Source of the DNA: Watersipora subatra
Taxonomy: Eukaryota; Bryozoa; Gymnolaemata; Cheilostomatida; Watersiporidae
NCBI RefSeq assembly: GCF_963576615.1
Contig: NC_088715.1
Coordinates: 3,364,001 to 3,428,000, forward strand
Direction: 5' to 3'
DNA length: 64,000 bases
The notes beneath the pieces were generated by a model that had not been told where the DNA came from, did not search any database, and was given only the letters and a program-made list of their open reading frames with translations. Within the stretch, counting starts at the first letter, position 1, and every line of letters starts with the position of its first letter. This document shows positions 32,674 to 44,863 of the stretch, in pieces. A program made the translations under genes and the position numbers.

Positions 32674-33694
32674 CTATTCATTAACAAAATAAGAGCAAAT
32701 GTTTGCGACAAAGAACCCAGGCTATAACTGGTTAACAAGCTGAAAAGCTGTCATGAAAAGGTGACTTATGCTCTCCAAGATGTGTTATAGTCTGATTTAG
32801 GGGCAACATAATCAATCTGTTTTTTTCATTTATTTTTTTTGATATTTACATTTAATTTAATGATTCATATTCAAATAATAAAATAAGTTTAAATTGATAT
32901 TCAATAAATTGAAATAAGTTTTATAGTAAAGGTTATTTTTACCAAACTCAACCTGTTTTATTACTAGTATATAGTTATTACTAGCAACAGGCAAGATATA
33001 TACGCAGCCCTTTTCATAGAGAAGAGCATATTTAAGTCAGCTTTTCACTTTAATGATTCTCTCTATTCATACTAATAAACAGAATGTAAAGAAATATTCT
33101 ATTTAGAGGCAGGAGAAGCAAACTCCTACTCAGTAGTAGTATTAGCTATATGTCATGTGGTTATCAAAGGTATTATGTGTAAGGTAAGGTAAGTGTAAGG
33201 TATTTAGTGTAGTTGTTATATGTTACAGATGACTTCATATCTTTCCTATAGCCCTTATATATCTACCTAAAGTTTCTATGTCAACTTCTAACTACCTATT
33301 ATAAACTTATTTACCCTATTTATGTTTACATTGTGCATATTAACCAATCATATTTAGAGTAACACAGCTAAAGACAGTCTGATTGGTCATTTTCTTACAT
33401 ACACAGTTTAGTTAAACTTTCAGAACTTATAACACTATTACTAACACTGCTATCACCTTCTACGGCTTAGAGCATCCCACTTCAATTTAACATTTAATTC
33501 CATCTGGAAATAAACTGCAAATGGTTAAATTTTCTATCACGGTTTAGATTCCAAAACAACGTGTAACGTCGCTTATCAGAAAATGATCATGCTAATAATA
33601 ATATTATGAACTTAAACAAAACCAGAAACCCTCCTACTACTGACATGTGACAGAAAGAGTACAGGTTGTATATAAACCTGCTCCTTGTTTACAG
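32674..33694. other. Intron of copy B
   Basis: Very AT-rich, with no exon or recognised repeat. Intron between coil 2 (36840) and the propeller exon (32673). Confidence 0.5.
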
Positions 33695-33855
33695 ACTTTA
33701 AGTAAGTCGTTGAATACTAGGTAAGCCGCTATATGCAAAGTAAATAACTGCATGCTGAGCAAGTCACTGTATGCTAGATATGTTATTGTACACTGAGTAA
33801 GTCACTGTATGATGGGTAAGTCATCGTACGCTAGGTAAGTCATTGTACTCTGATA
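33695..33855. repeat. Degenerate 18-bp minisatellite
   Basis: About eight diverged copies of a unit like gtaagtcactgtatgctag. No coding meaning. Confidence 0.7.
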
Positions 33856-34682
33856 CAATATTTAAATAGCTATTTATGTATGTGTACATGATTTGGCAGT
33901 ATGTATTAAGATTGTGAAGGTAACATTCTTACACAGTTTGTGATTGAATGTCTGAGAACATTTATAGTCCAGATTTTAGAAAAAGAGGAACGTGTGACAA
34001 CGTCGAACTATAATTTAGTCTAATAATCAAAACTTATCAGCAATACGAGTTGCTTATGATGTCTACAAGGATATAACTCACACTTTGCCCAACTAGCCAG
34101 GCTTCGCAACTAAATTAAAAATAGAGATCATTGTTCAAATCATTTGTTTTATATTAAAACTAGGAAGTAAGGAAAGCGAAAGGTCTGACTCAACCTAATG
34201 ACTAGAGTGTGGCTAAAGGCACTATAGGTAATTCTCTTGCGAGTCTCATGAAGAGTTTGGAGATATCGCCCAAGTGTGCCCAAACACACTTGGGCGATTC
34301 ACCAGCGAGCGAGAAACCGGACTCAGAATCAGATAATGAAAGTGCATCCACGGTTTCTTTAGAGTCTTTAGTAAATTTAAGTAAATGAGGCGTCTTCTAG
34401 ACAACTGTGTTAACAAGTTTTGTTTTTTAAGGCCTGTCTTACTTTTATGAATTGCACACTGCTAGAAGACATTAGAATGACGATTCTTATATGTATAACT
34501 TTTAAATATTTTATGATTTTTTTATAAATTACTTTATAGTAGCTTTCAATATGATCAATAAACATTTGCCAATGTCAAAATAGTCAGCCTGTGCCATGAT
34601 TGGCTCTCAAATGGCAGTTTTTAACAAAATATATTTGTAGTTCTTGTGTCGTACTAGGTATAAGGCAGGCTCTTATTAAATA
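33856..34682. other. Intron of copy B with a hairpin
   Basis: No gene is seen. A perfect hairpin lies at 34265-34298 (14-bp arms atcgcccaagtgtg and cacacttgggcgat, loop cccaaa). It is GC-rich compared with its surroundings. Nothing else of note. Confidence 0.6.
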
Positions 34683-36492
34683 CCCTACAGGATGAATTTA
34701 TTCGCGGAGTTATATTTCGCGAAAATTGTCTTTTCATGCATATTCGCGGTTGAATTTATTCGCGGCTGAAACATGCCACTCTCTAGGAAAAGTTAACTCT
34801 ATTACATCTAGCAATAGAGTTAACCTTACGCATGAACGGCTGCGCGCATTGCACGTTTCGTTTTCTATTTAGCTTACAACTACAGGTGGATCGTGCTAAG
34901 CTATAAATTCTTTCATGCGTTCAGAGGTTTTCACGAATATTTATAGATTTGAAGGCCTTTGATGAACGGTAAACCAAAAATTTGTGGTAAGTAATGAGCC
35001 TTTCACATTTACTAAATTAGTTGAATTTTACTTTGGTTTTTCGGTAAAACGCAATATTTATTTTTTCCATCCTTACCGCTTCATTATTTGTTTTAGTGTG
35101 AGAGAGCGATTTTTCATCATACACGGAAGAACAACAATTGCAAGGGTGGTAGATGTCATTCTTAGAAGATCACCAATCATTCAGGGAGGTCTTGAAATTG
35201 AAATAGATGTGGCCGCAGCTGTTAACGAGGAGAATATATCTGTTTTAAAAAAGGAACAAAAACGCCTTTACGAGTACAAATCTTTGGCCAACCGGCAGAA
35301 CTTTACAATAGTAAGCCACGAGGAGAGTTCTGATGATAACTTCCTTACCAGTCATGTAGTAGCGAGAGAATCGCCTTTAACATCTACCCAAGACAGTGAC
35401 AGAGCTGCTATTACCAAAATAACTAGTCAGAGAGCACCATTACACGCTAGTATTCACTTATCAAGAGTACCAGTTTAATTTTACTGCTAGATAACCGCCA
35501 TAATGACTAGACTGTTTATATTTACTCCATTCATCGTTTGTAAAATTTTATTTGTATTTGAAATATTTTATTGGTACACTCAAGCTTGTAATAAATTATA
35601 ATGTATCATCTATACATGAAATAAAATATATAATTTAATCATGTTTGCTGCAGCGATATCAAGGAGTTGTCGATGAAGGGGTCTAAGTTGACTGGTTGCT
35701 TCTCTGCCAATATTCCTGCCTTGATGAATATTACTACTTGTCTCTAGTTTTCGTAATCGGAGGAGGTTGTTTCATTCTCAATCTGCAGTAAACACAAAAA
35801 AAAAAAAAATATTAACAAGTGTCAAGGAAGTACAAAGACAATAGCTGAAGTATTTAATGAAAGCGATCAGTTTTTAAACAAAAGAATTAACTAATGCAGT
35901 TAATTATGGAAAAACGTATCTGCACTGCAAATCAAATACATACCGTAATGTCCAGATCAGAATCATGATCGTCATCAACTTCGGTATTAGATATTGATAG
36001 AGTTGATTTCAATGTAAAAAGACTAAGAGAGATTTTTGCGATGATGAAGCCATGCCGAACAACATGTAAAAACCTTGAATAATTTTGTAAAGTTTGCTGC
36101 GATGGCAATAAAACCCGAAGCCTGGCGAGGATTTTAAAGAAGTTTTGGAACTCGGCTACGTTAAGTACTTCTGCCTAGTGGCTATTTTCGCTCTGACGCC
36201 ATTGTGCATATCTTGTGACAACCTTGAATAATTTTGTAAATAAATGTGATGCATTGGCAATGGTGTTAGCTCAAAACCCAGATGATGATTTTGAAAGTGT
36301 TTTGGAACTCAACTACGTTTAGTATTTATATTAAAAACTAGCCTAGCGACTAGTCTTCAATTTGATGCAGTAGTTATTCTCCCTTGTGATTAAAAATAGA
36401 ACTAACTATTCACGGAATTTAATAATTCGCGGAATTGACTGTTCACGAAATCGCGAATTTCTATGACCAACGAATATTTTCATCCTGTAGGG
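34683..36492. mobile_element. TIR DNA transposon, about 1.8 kb, TA target duplication
   Basis: The ends are inverted copies of ccctacaggatgaa (34683-34696 and 36479-36492), each flanked by TA. The inverted similarity extends to about 25 bp, and the subterminal regions on both sides carry several ttcgcgg motifs, which look like transposase-binding repeats. TA target duplication fits Tc1/mariner-type integration, but no DDE transposase is visible. The element holds one open frame (34984-35478) and an internal near-repeat (accttgaataattttgtaaa at about 36070 and 36222). Confidence 0.8.
34984..35478 (+). CDS. Open frame inside the TIR transposon (unknown)
   Basis: The frame is open for 164 codons. 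The credible part starts after a strong acceptor-like sequence (TTATTTGTTTTAG, ending at 35097) and encodes about 126 residues (RERFFIIHGRTTIARVVDVI; EIEIDVAAAVNEENISVLKK; SLANRQNFTIVSHEESSDDN) with a Ser/Thr-rich tail and a TAA at its end. An upstream short ATG frame meets a GTAAGT donor at 34987. I do not recognise the family. It could be a captured host exon or a remnant of an element-encoded protein. Confidence 0.4.
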   Translation: MVSNEPFTFTKLVEFYFGFSVKRNIYFFHPYRFIICFSVRERFFIIHGRTTIARVVDVILRRSPIIQGGLEIEIDVAAAVNEENISVLKKEQKRLYEYKSLANRQNFTIVSHEESSDDNFLTSHVVARESPLTSTQDSDRAAITKITSQRAPLHASIHLSRVPV

Positions 36493-36839
36493 TATATGAA
36501 CAACTCATTGTTCATTTTGATGATGTTTCAATTGTAACTAAATAGCAAAATGTTGTTACTATACAATAGTAAACATTAACACAAAAAATTAGCAGCCAGA
36601 GCATCGCAATCTCATTAGATCCATGAGATTGATTGATCTCAATCTCATGGATCTCACTAGCGATAAAGTTCCAATTGAACAAGTCTAGTGTTATCGCTCA
36701 GCATAAACTCGTTCAGCGGAATCTAGTGCAGATTAGCACCACACAGCACAATATCATACTATACTTTGACTGGTGTGTTTGCGTTTTTAGAAGTGATAGC
36801 TTAGTGCATATCAGGTTTTAACAAGACTCAAATACTAAC
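36493..36839. other. Intron with palindrome
   Basis: A perfect inverted repeat (15-bp arms 36618-36632 and 36639-36653, arm gatccatgagattga, loop ttgatc) lies in otherwise unremarkable intron sequence of copy B. No exon is seen before the coil-2 donor. Confidence 0.7.
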
Positions 36840-37110
36840 TTTTTAGCTGTAAAGTTTCCTTCTCAATACTAAAATTCTTCAAGGGCTGGAGGCTGGTGTT
36901 GTACAAGTTTGATTTGTTTTCATGCATAAAGTCCAGAAGGCTGGCTCTATCACCATCTATGATTGAGGCAATCTCTTTTTCTAATGCCTGCAGATGTTCA
37001 CTTTCTGATTTCAGTTCATCCGTACGTAGAGCAGCTCTTGCAACTGCACTTTTGAACTTCCTCTCGAGCTCTCCCACTATCTTTTTGCCATTCTCATACA
37101 AGACCTTGCA
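36840..37110 (-). CDS. TRIM copy B, second coiled-coil exon (coil 2)
   Basis: The 271-nt exon follows acceptor ATAAATTTCAG and ends at donor GTTAGT, phase 0 in and phase 1 out. It encodes 90 residues of predicted helix (CKVLYENGKKIVGELERKF, ALRTDELKSESEHLQALEKE) with heptad-like Leu/Ile/Val spacing, then a loop (NKSNLYNTSLQPL). It joins coil 1 (phase 0) or exon X/FG exon (phase 0) upstream and the propeller exon downstream, all in frame. No counterpart of copy A falls within the window. Confidence 0.8.
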
Positions 37111-37224
37111 CTGAAATTTATATTTCATTTGACCTCAATGAATAATTTTTGTTAACGCTGACATGACAAACAGAGCTGAGACTCAACTGTAACAGGTAGA
37201 TCTTTTATTCTATTCAATCTTTTA

Positions 37225-37247
37225 TTCTATATATATATATATATATT
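37225..37247. repeat. TA microsatellite
   Basis: Short TA run in intron sequence just upstream (on the minus strand) of the coil-2 exon. Confidence 0.85.
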
Positions 37248-37324
37248 GGTTTTCAGTTATATGCAACTTTAGAAGGGTGTTGGTTTTCATTCACACACAA
37301 ATTATGAAGAGTGTAGAAACCTCG

Positions 37325-38045
37325 GTCACTATGTTAAACCCTGTATAGTTATATCAAACTTTGTATAATTATATCAAACCCTGTATAGTTAAACCAAACT
37401 CTGCATGGTTATATCAAACCCTGTATTAATATATAATAGCTATATCAAACCCTGTATGGTTATATCAAACCCTGTATAATTAACTCAAACCCTGTATAAT
37501 TAGATCAAAACTCTGTATAGTTACATTAAACCCTGTATAGATATATTAAACCCTGTACAGTTATATCAAATCGTGTATGGTTATAACAAACCTTGTATGG
37601 TTATATTAAACCCTGCATAATTATATCAAACCCTGCATAGTTACATCACAAATTGAAAGGTTACATCAGAACCTGTATGGTTACATCAAACCCTGTATGG
37701 TTATATCAAACCTTTATAGTTACATCAAACCTTATATAGTGATATCAAATCCTGTGTAGTTATATCAAATCCTGTATAGTTATATAGAACCCCGTATAGT
37801 TACATCAAATCCTGTATGGCTATATCAAACCTTATATAGTGATATCAAACCCTGTATAGTTATATAAAACCCTGTATAGTTATATCAAACCCTGTATAGT
37901 TAAACCAAACTCTGTATGGTTATAAAAAACTCTGTATAGCTATATCAAACCATGTATATTTATATCAAACCCTGTATGGTTATATCAAATCCTGTATGGT
38001 TATATCAAACCTTGTATGATTATATCAAATCCTGTATGGTTATAT
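37325..38045. repeat. 20-bp minisatellite, left part
   Basis: About 35 imperfect copies of atcaaaccctgtatagttat. The array is split by gypsy C and continues at 45238. The same unit forms the array at 1-80 in copy A. Confidence 0.95.
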
Positions 38046-38418
38046 TGTTGTGGAATGTGATCCACTGAGACCTGAGCTTATGGCTGAGCTAAGCCGAGCT
38101 GGTCTGTGCTCAGCCATGCGGAATAACGAGGTGGAGAGAGTTAAGCCGGTCAGAGCCAAGTCAAGCCGAGTCGAGTCCCGTCCCGTCCAGTTCAGTCAAG
38201 TCCAATCAAGTTGAACAAGGGGCTAGGGTCAAGTAGGCAAGGCTACCCGCTATATAAGCTTGAACATTTGTGTTAGAGAGCAGAGCTGTTCTGGGCCTGT
38301 TCATTGAATGTGCTTGATTACTCTTATACTCTTATCAACAAAGCAGAAGCACATGTATAAACTTATACATTGAGTCTTATACTGGTGGAGTAAGTAAAGG
38401 TGGCACAAAACCTTCACA
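38046..38418 (+). repeat. 5' LTR of gypsy C
   Basis: tgttgtggaatgtgatcca ... ccttcaca. It contains a TATA-like gctatataagctt near 38250. It is followed by the primer-binding-like tggtggcatcagtggga at 38420. Confidence 0.9.
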
Positions 38419-38869
38419 TTGGTGGCATCAGTGGGAATTGTTATGACCCCAAAAGCACTCCACCATGGGACTCATAGTTGATCACTGGATTCTGGATGTA
38501 CTTTTTGCTGCCTTTAAAGTAGCAGTAGGGAAAAAACCCAGACGACACTGGATAGAGCTTGCCTGAAAAAAACGGCAGAATGCCCCTACTAGAAGAACTT
38601 CCCAGCAACAGGAAGAAACCCACAGAGAGCTGTGTAAACCCCTACAACTACGGACTCGGTAGATGAACTGCTCAAGGGAAGGAGCAGAAACCTACCAGAA
38701 AAAATCTGACAGGGTCTGCTTGAAAAACGGCAGCACTACTCATACTGATCATACTTCCTGGAAACAGGAAGAAACCTAAAAAGAGCTGTGTAAAACCCTG
38801 CGGCAACAGACTCAGTAGATGAACTGCCCTAAGACAGCAGCAGAAACCTACTAAAAGTCCCGAGACATG

Positions 38870-39500
38870 GCCAATAGAAAGGCACGGAGCGCCAACCCGA
38901 GACCCGGCCGGCTAGTGGAAGCACTAGAGCGAGTACTATTGATGCCAAGAGTCCAAGAGCCGGCACCAAGATTCAAGACTCTCCAGTACACAAAAAAATG
39001 AGACGTAGAATACTTTATGCCCGCTTTCTGGAGGTGGCCAACGCTAATCAATGGGCAGAAAAGGCAACACCGTTGCACATCCGAGAAGCATTGGGAGAAC
39101 AGGCCAAGGACTGCAAACGAGCCAAGGACCCGGAGGCTGTATTCAATGCCCTTCGGGCAAGATTCAGGCTGTCCGCCAGACAAGCACTAAACCGGCTCAA
39201 TGCCCTCAGACGGGACAAAAAGACGTCGCTCCGGGAGCATGCCATGGAAATAGAGAGGCTGGTTCGCATAGTGTATGGAGACCTCCCGAACTCTCACCGG
39301 AACAACATGGCCATGGAGACGTTTTTCAGTATCACCTGTTGGCTGTGCATACGCCCACACTAGCTGACGCTGTACGGGCCAAGAATGACCACCTCCAGAT
39401 TCAAGGAGGGAAACGCAAACTTGCTGGATCATCAGTGTGAGCCCTGGAAGGGGAACCCCTGGTCAGGTAAACTCGGTCAAAACTGATGTCATTGGTCAAC
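38870..39500 (+). pseudogene. Gag remnant of gypsy C
   Basis: The frame 38998-39363 encodes a Gag capsid-like region (RFLEVANANQWAEKATPLHI, FRLSARQALNRLNALRRDKK, EHAMEIERLVRIVYGDLP), similar in layout to the Gag of gypsy A (EVNQWYTGSARLHL...). It loses frame near 39350. A cysteine knuckle remnant may lie near 39600 (GCDQPGHVRKNCPRYAK-like after frame changes). Confidence 0.7.
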
Positions 39501-40488
39501 TGGCCCGGCTAGTCCAATCTCTCATAGAGAAAGTGGAATGACTCCAGAAACGAGTCTACACTCAGACCGACAAAGCAAACCAGCCAGCCACCCTTCACTG
39601 AGGTTGTGACCAACCGGGGCACGTTCGGAAGAACTGCCCCCGCTACGCAAAACCGGCTTTGGGAAACGAAGGGAGGCCACATCAGTAGCTCTGGTTACTG
39701 GCTGTTTCAAGGCCAAACAACTCCGGAGACGTACCAAAGCCCTTTGGAATTTGACGAACGCTGACAGAAGGTTTCAACCAGCAAGGAATAGACCAAGGAG
39801 ATTCTGTGTACAGGAAAGGCCTGTGGAGACATGAAATTATCATCAGTCCTTGAGCGAGACCAGCTCCGATGTTTTTCCAGTCCCGGATGCCGTCTACGCC
39901 GTCTACGTGACTACCAAGTCTCCCCCCACTCAAGATACCAAAGACCCTCCTCATAGGATGGGACTGCCGGAAGTCTGCCTTAAAAGCGGCAGAGCCAGCA
40001 CCTTCTCCACCTCAGGAGCGGTGACCTCAGGAGCAGCGACCTCAGGAGCCACAGGCCAACCTTGGGCACACTACGTCCAAAGAGCCGGCTGTTAAAACAT
40101 GAATTCAGTGCGCTGTGTTGTTGCTGCTTGCATATATTCTGAACAACTGACTGACTAGCATAACATAAGGCATAACGTAACGTCACAAAGGGAACTCAGA
40201 CAGTAAGGCCTAACTCATAGGTCAATAAGTACAGGCAAAGGATAAACAGGACAAGGACATAAAAGGACAAATGAAATCACATGTCATTACAAATTATTAT
40301 AACAACACCGGATGTAACCCTGCACGAGGAATGGATACTTCCAAAGATCACCCAAAAAATGCCATTATGGCCCAAGCTCTCAGCCGAAATCACTCCACCA
40401 GCTAGTTTCTTCCCGGTAGAGTGGAGGGTGGCCCATCCAGTTTCTTCTGAACACAGGGTGTACTACAAACCTGCTAAATAAGCAGGTT

Positions 40489-41118
40489 TTGGACCGGCTA
40501 CCTGGAGCCATGCGAAACTGGCTTGAGGTGAGCGACAGCCACGGTCTACTGGCTGACGGGACACGGCTATCTTTCTATGAAATAATCCGGTTGCCGATTC
40601 GGCTGAAAGACGTAAAGATAGAGGAAGTCTTTGTGGTCAGTCGCCTGAGTGAAGATGCTATCTTGGGTATGCCATCCTTCGTGGCCCAACAATGCTCCCT
40701 CGAATTTGAAAGGCCGTTGTTTCGAGTGGATGGCAGACAGCTGGTCTGCACCGACTGGCATAGACGCCTCCGACAGAGCAAAGTGCAGGTGGTCAGGGAA
40801 GTGGTAGTGCCCGCCCAGACAAAAAGGGCAATACATTGTTGTATCACTACAAGGAACTACTGTATCATGGGACTGATTAAAGGGTTCCCAGATAGACACC
40901 CCATGGCAAGTAGCCTGAGTCAGCTGAGAAACAAGAGACATGTCATCACCTGGTGTATGAATACGACAGAGCGACTATTGGCCTTTCTGTTCAGAGCCAC
41001 TATCGGCGTTTACATGAAAGTAGACACCCCACAGGTCGAGAAGAATGACCCCTTATTATTAGAAGCTGGTTCGACTTCAACCAATGAAGTGCCGGCTCGT
41101 GTTGAGGAGTTATTTTAA
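40489..41118 (+). pseudogene. Protease-region remnant of gypsy C
   Basis: The open frame encodes the C-terminal part of the retropepsin region (SHGLLADGTRLSFYEIIRLP, AILGMPSFVAQQCSLEF), corresponding to the part after the DSG loop in gypsy A. The active-site loop itself is not visible in frame; the sequence just upstream (40100-40480) looks unrelated and may be an insertion. Confidence 0.7.
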
Positions 41119-41142
41119 GCAGCCTGACCAAACTGTGAGTAT

Positions 41143-42400
41143 ATGAACCAGACGGTGAGATTGGCCTCCCTGCTGAGTCAGTACGCCACCGTGTTTAGTA
41201 CTGGCACTAACGACATAGAGAGGACCTCCAAAGTGGAACATTCTATACCACTCAAAGAAAGCATTTGGCCGATTCGACAACCCCCTCACAGGCTTGGGCC
41301 GAAAAAAGTGGTGGAGGCCGAAAGGCAGGTCCAAGACCTACTCCAGAAACGACTTATCGAGCCAGCTAAAGAGGCCTGGAGCTCCCCCGTAGTAGTGGTC
41401 CAAAAAAAGGATGGGAAGTGGCGCTTCTGTATTGACTATTAGCGTCTGAACGCCGTCACGGAGCAAAACGCCCACCTCCTGCCCAGGATTCACGATAGCC
41501 TGGGCGCGCTGTCTGGCAGCCGCTATTTCAGCTTGCTCGACCTGGCAAGTGCCCTTGGATGCGGAAGCACAAGAAAAGTTGACTTTTTCCACTTGATCGA
41601 GGATGTGGAAGTGGAAGGTGCTATCCTTTGGGCTGACTTCTGCCCCAGCCACTTTCCAAAGGTTCATGGAACGCGTCTTGCTTGACTTCCATTGGAGAAC
41701 GTTGTTATTATACCGCGACGACATCATAGTCATTGCACCGGATTTTAACACACACCGGCACCGACTGGAGGAGGTCTTCCAGAGACTCCACCTTACTGAA
41801 TTAAAGCTGAAGCCATTCAAATACGAGCTATTACAACCCCAGGTCCGCTATCTGGGTCATATAGTAAGCAAGGATGGAGTATCCACGGACCTCAAGAAGG
41901 TCAAGGCGGTCACAGAATGGCCAAATCCGCTGGGAATTAAGGAAGTCCAAATGTTTCTCGGGACAGTTGGCTACTACCGACAACACATTCTGGAGTTTTC
42001 CACTATAGCCAACCCTTTGCACCGGTTGACGGCAAAGGGAAAGTACTGGAAATGGATGGAAGAGGAACAGATTGCCTTCAACAAACTGAAGAGCTGCATC
42101 AGCACCGCTCCGGTCTTGGGCTACCCAGACCTCCGGCGGCAGTATATTTTGGATACAGATGCCAGTAAATACAGGGTGAAGGCCATGCTGTCCCAAGTGC
42201 AGGAGGTTTGCAAGAGAGTTATTGCCTACTACAGCAAAAGCTTACCCCCTCGGAACGCAATTACTGTGTCACTCGACGGGAATTGCTCGCGGTAGACAAG
42301 GCGGTGAAACAGGTTCAGCCCTACCTGTAAAGACAGGAGTTCCTTCTATGAACAGATCACGCATCTCTCCAGTAGTTGAGTAGGAAGAGGGAACTCTCGA
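41143..42400 (+). pseudogene. Reverse transcriptase and RNase H remnant of gypsy C
   Basis: RT motifs are present in pieces: SSPVVVVQKKDGKWRFCIDY then a TAG at 41440, a damaged LLDLASALGCG region, LSFGLTSAPATFQRF, and a catalytic box reading YRDDIIVIAP instead of YLDD (the two Asp remain). Thumb and RNase H follow (ILDTDASKYRVKAMLSQ) with further stops after 42295. Non-functional. Confidence 0.85.
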
Positions 42401-43980
42401 ACTAGGTGGCACGGTGGCTCGAAATCCTGGCGGAGTTCCGATATACCCTGAAACACCGGTCAGGAACCCGACACGAGAACCCAGAAGGGCTGAGCAGGCA
42501 AACCTGCAAAGACTGCCGACAATGCGCAAGCATTGAGCAGAGGGATGGAAGACCCTCATGGAAGGAGTTGGCTCGAGAGCAGGAGCCATTAGCCGCGTGA
42601 GTACCGACCAGTTGTCTGGAAAGAACTCTCGCCCTCGACAGAGCTGGATTGACCCTGGGCAACGTCGCATACCCCAGGGTGCAGACCGGCAGCTCACACA
42701 GGACTCTCACCCCAACAGTGGCGAGATTAAACCTGAATGGCGGTGGTAACCCCGAAGGGCTACCAACCAAACCAGGAAAGTCAGGACCAAAGGGTGAGCT
42801 AGCAAGGCTACAGGCCACCGAACAGAGACAAGTGGCCATCATGTACCATGCAATAGCTACAAGAGAGAGGTGTTGGCAGAGCACCTGGAAGTGGGAAGCA
42901 GAGAGCTGGATATACTGCATCACATGCAGGGTTCTTTGCGCATACAACAGGATGGCGTGCTGGAGGCACGTGTGGCCCTACAGGGCTGCGCTAGACGGTG
43001 CGCCATCTGCCCGCCGGCCAAGCAAGAAACCCTGGCCCATTCTGTAGTGGGAAGGGCGACAAGCCGCTTCCAGCTGACTTGGTACTGGCCCGGACTGATG
43101 TTCACAGTCAGACGGCTCATCAAGAGTTGCAAGGTGTGCCAGGCCGCCAAGCATAGAGGGACCAAAGCGGCCAGAGGGAAACGGAGGCTTTACGCTAGAA
43201 GACTCTGGCAGAAGGTGGCCATGGATCTAGTCGTTCCATTTCTGGTCACTCTAAGAGGATATAAGTGGGTGCTGGTTCTCACCAACGACTTCACTCAATA
43301 GCAGGATGTGCTGGCACTGCCTGATGCCACGGCACCAGTAGTCGCGAACGCACAGGACGAGCGAGTGTTCTGCTACCTGGAGATGCCTGAGCAAAACCAC
43401 ACGAACCAGGGGGCGCAGTTTGAGAGCTAACTGATGGCCAAACTGTGCCAACTCTAAAACGTGGAAAAGACACACACCACTCCTTACCACCCACAGGCTA
43501 ATGAAACCATGGAACGAACCAACTCAGAACTCGGGGATTTCTTGAAGGCATTACTCCTGGTCCAAAGACAAGACGAGTGGAATCTGTTGTTTTCCCAACT
43601 GATGAGGGCATACCGAGGCACTCCACAACCGGAGAAACAGCCAACATGCTGATGTTGAGACGGGAACTGAGGTTGCCAAACCAGCTGAGAGCCACCCCCA
43701 ACGATTGAGTTCTTTCTGCCCTATAGCATGCCCTCAAGGTGCAGCAAAGGCTGCAAACAGTGCATGAGACACTACGACAGAACCAGATAAAAGTGAAGTA
43801 GGAGGGTCAAGAGGAACCACCACTGTACGCCCCAGGCGACAGGGTTTGGCTCACAAACAAATGCCAGAGACGGGGAGAAAATCCCAAGTTGAGAGCAGAG
43901 TTCGTGGGACCATACCAAGTCCTAAAGGCCTGGGGCAACCACTCCTATTTGGCAGAGAGATAGGGTCAGTCTTCGATTCA
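42401..43980 (+). pseudogene. Integrase remnant of gypsy C
   Basis: Fragments in several frames: WLEILAEFRYTLKHRSGTRH and CKDCRQCASI (end of RNase H linker), WYWPGLMFTVRRLIKSCKVC with QAAKHRG, AMDLVVPFLVTLRGYKWVLV, and YHPQANETMERTNSELGDFL (the region of the last catalytic Glu). Stops at 43300, 43428 and elsewhere. Confidence 0.8.
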
Positions 43981-44863
43981 GAGTGAAAGGAAGCTGAAGC
44001 TCTACCACGCTTGTCCAGAAAAGGTGAGACAAGCCCTGGCCACTCTGGAGCAAAGAAGGGGCCCTAACATGAAGGGGGCTCGACACAACAAGCCAAAGAA
44101 AAAGCTTGAGGATGCCAGAGACAGCCCCTTGCCGGCAATGCTACCCTCCAGCTGAAAAAAATTGCTGATGGAGGCCAAAAAATTCGAGGATAGAAGACAA
44201 CTTTTGTAGAAAACCTGGCTGGACCAGTAGGAAGGGATCAGCAAAGACCGAGCTCGGTAATAATTGATCCGGTCTCACTCAAAGAAGTTCCAGGAAAAGT
44301 GGAATTAAACTCGGAGGAGGCCCGACCAAGGGCGACACCAGTAATCCCATCAGCTCTGGTCCGGCACAATCCGAGGCTGGTCCAGACTACTAAGAAGCCG
44401 GAACGATACACAGATGGAGTGTGTTACTCCATGGAATTGCCGGAAAATGGTTCAGAGGTCGAAAGAGAAAGTAGTAAACCGGCCTTTCCGGCCGCTACCA
44501 GAGCTTTCCTTTAAAGCACTCGTTTACTCTGGACGACGTTAGTATGCTTGAGAACATGGACAATGCATTTAATACCTCTCTGCAGGATCTACTGGCTTCG
44601 GTCACCAGGAGCTTGAAAGAAGCTGAGGAAGCACTGAGTGCACCGAAGCCAGTGGTTGTTGCAGCAAACAAAAGAGATCAGGAATGGGAAAAGGCGACAA
44701 CCGAGGCCGACACGAGCTGCCCTGGGGCAGCTGCCTCAGAGGTGAATAATGAGGACCTGGACAGAACTCTGACAAAAAAAGAGAAGGTCTGCCAGGTAGC
44801 TGCCATAAGCTCTCCTCCAAACTCTAGATGGTGGTCCATCGTGGTCACCAATGGAGGGGAATG
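43981..44863 (+). other. 3' region of gypsy C
   Basis: Pol tail remnants in two frames (44299-44514 and 44544-45089), resembling the extended C-terminal tail of gypsy A including a helical LEDVLVAL-like segment (QDLLASVTRSLKEAEEAL). The second frame runs into the 3' LTR. Not a separate gene. Confidence 0.55.
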
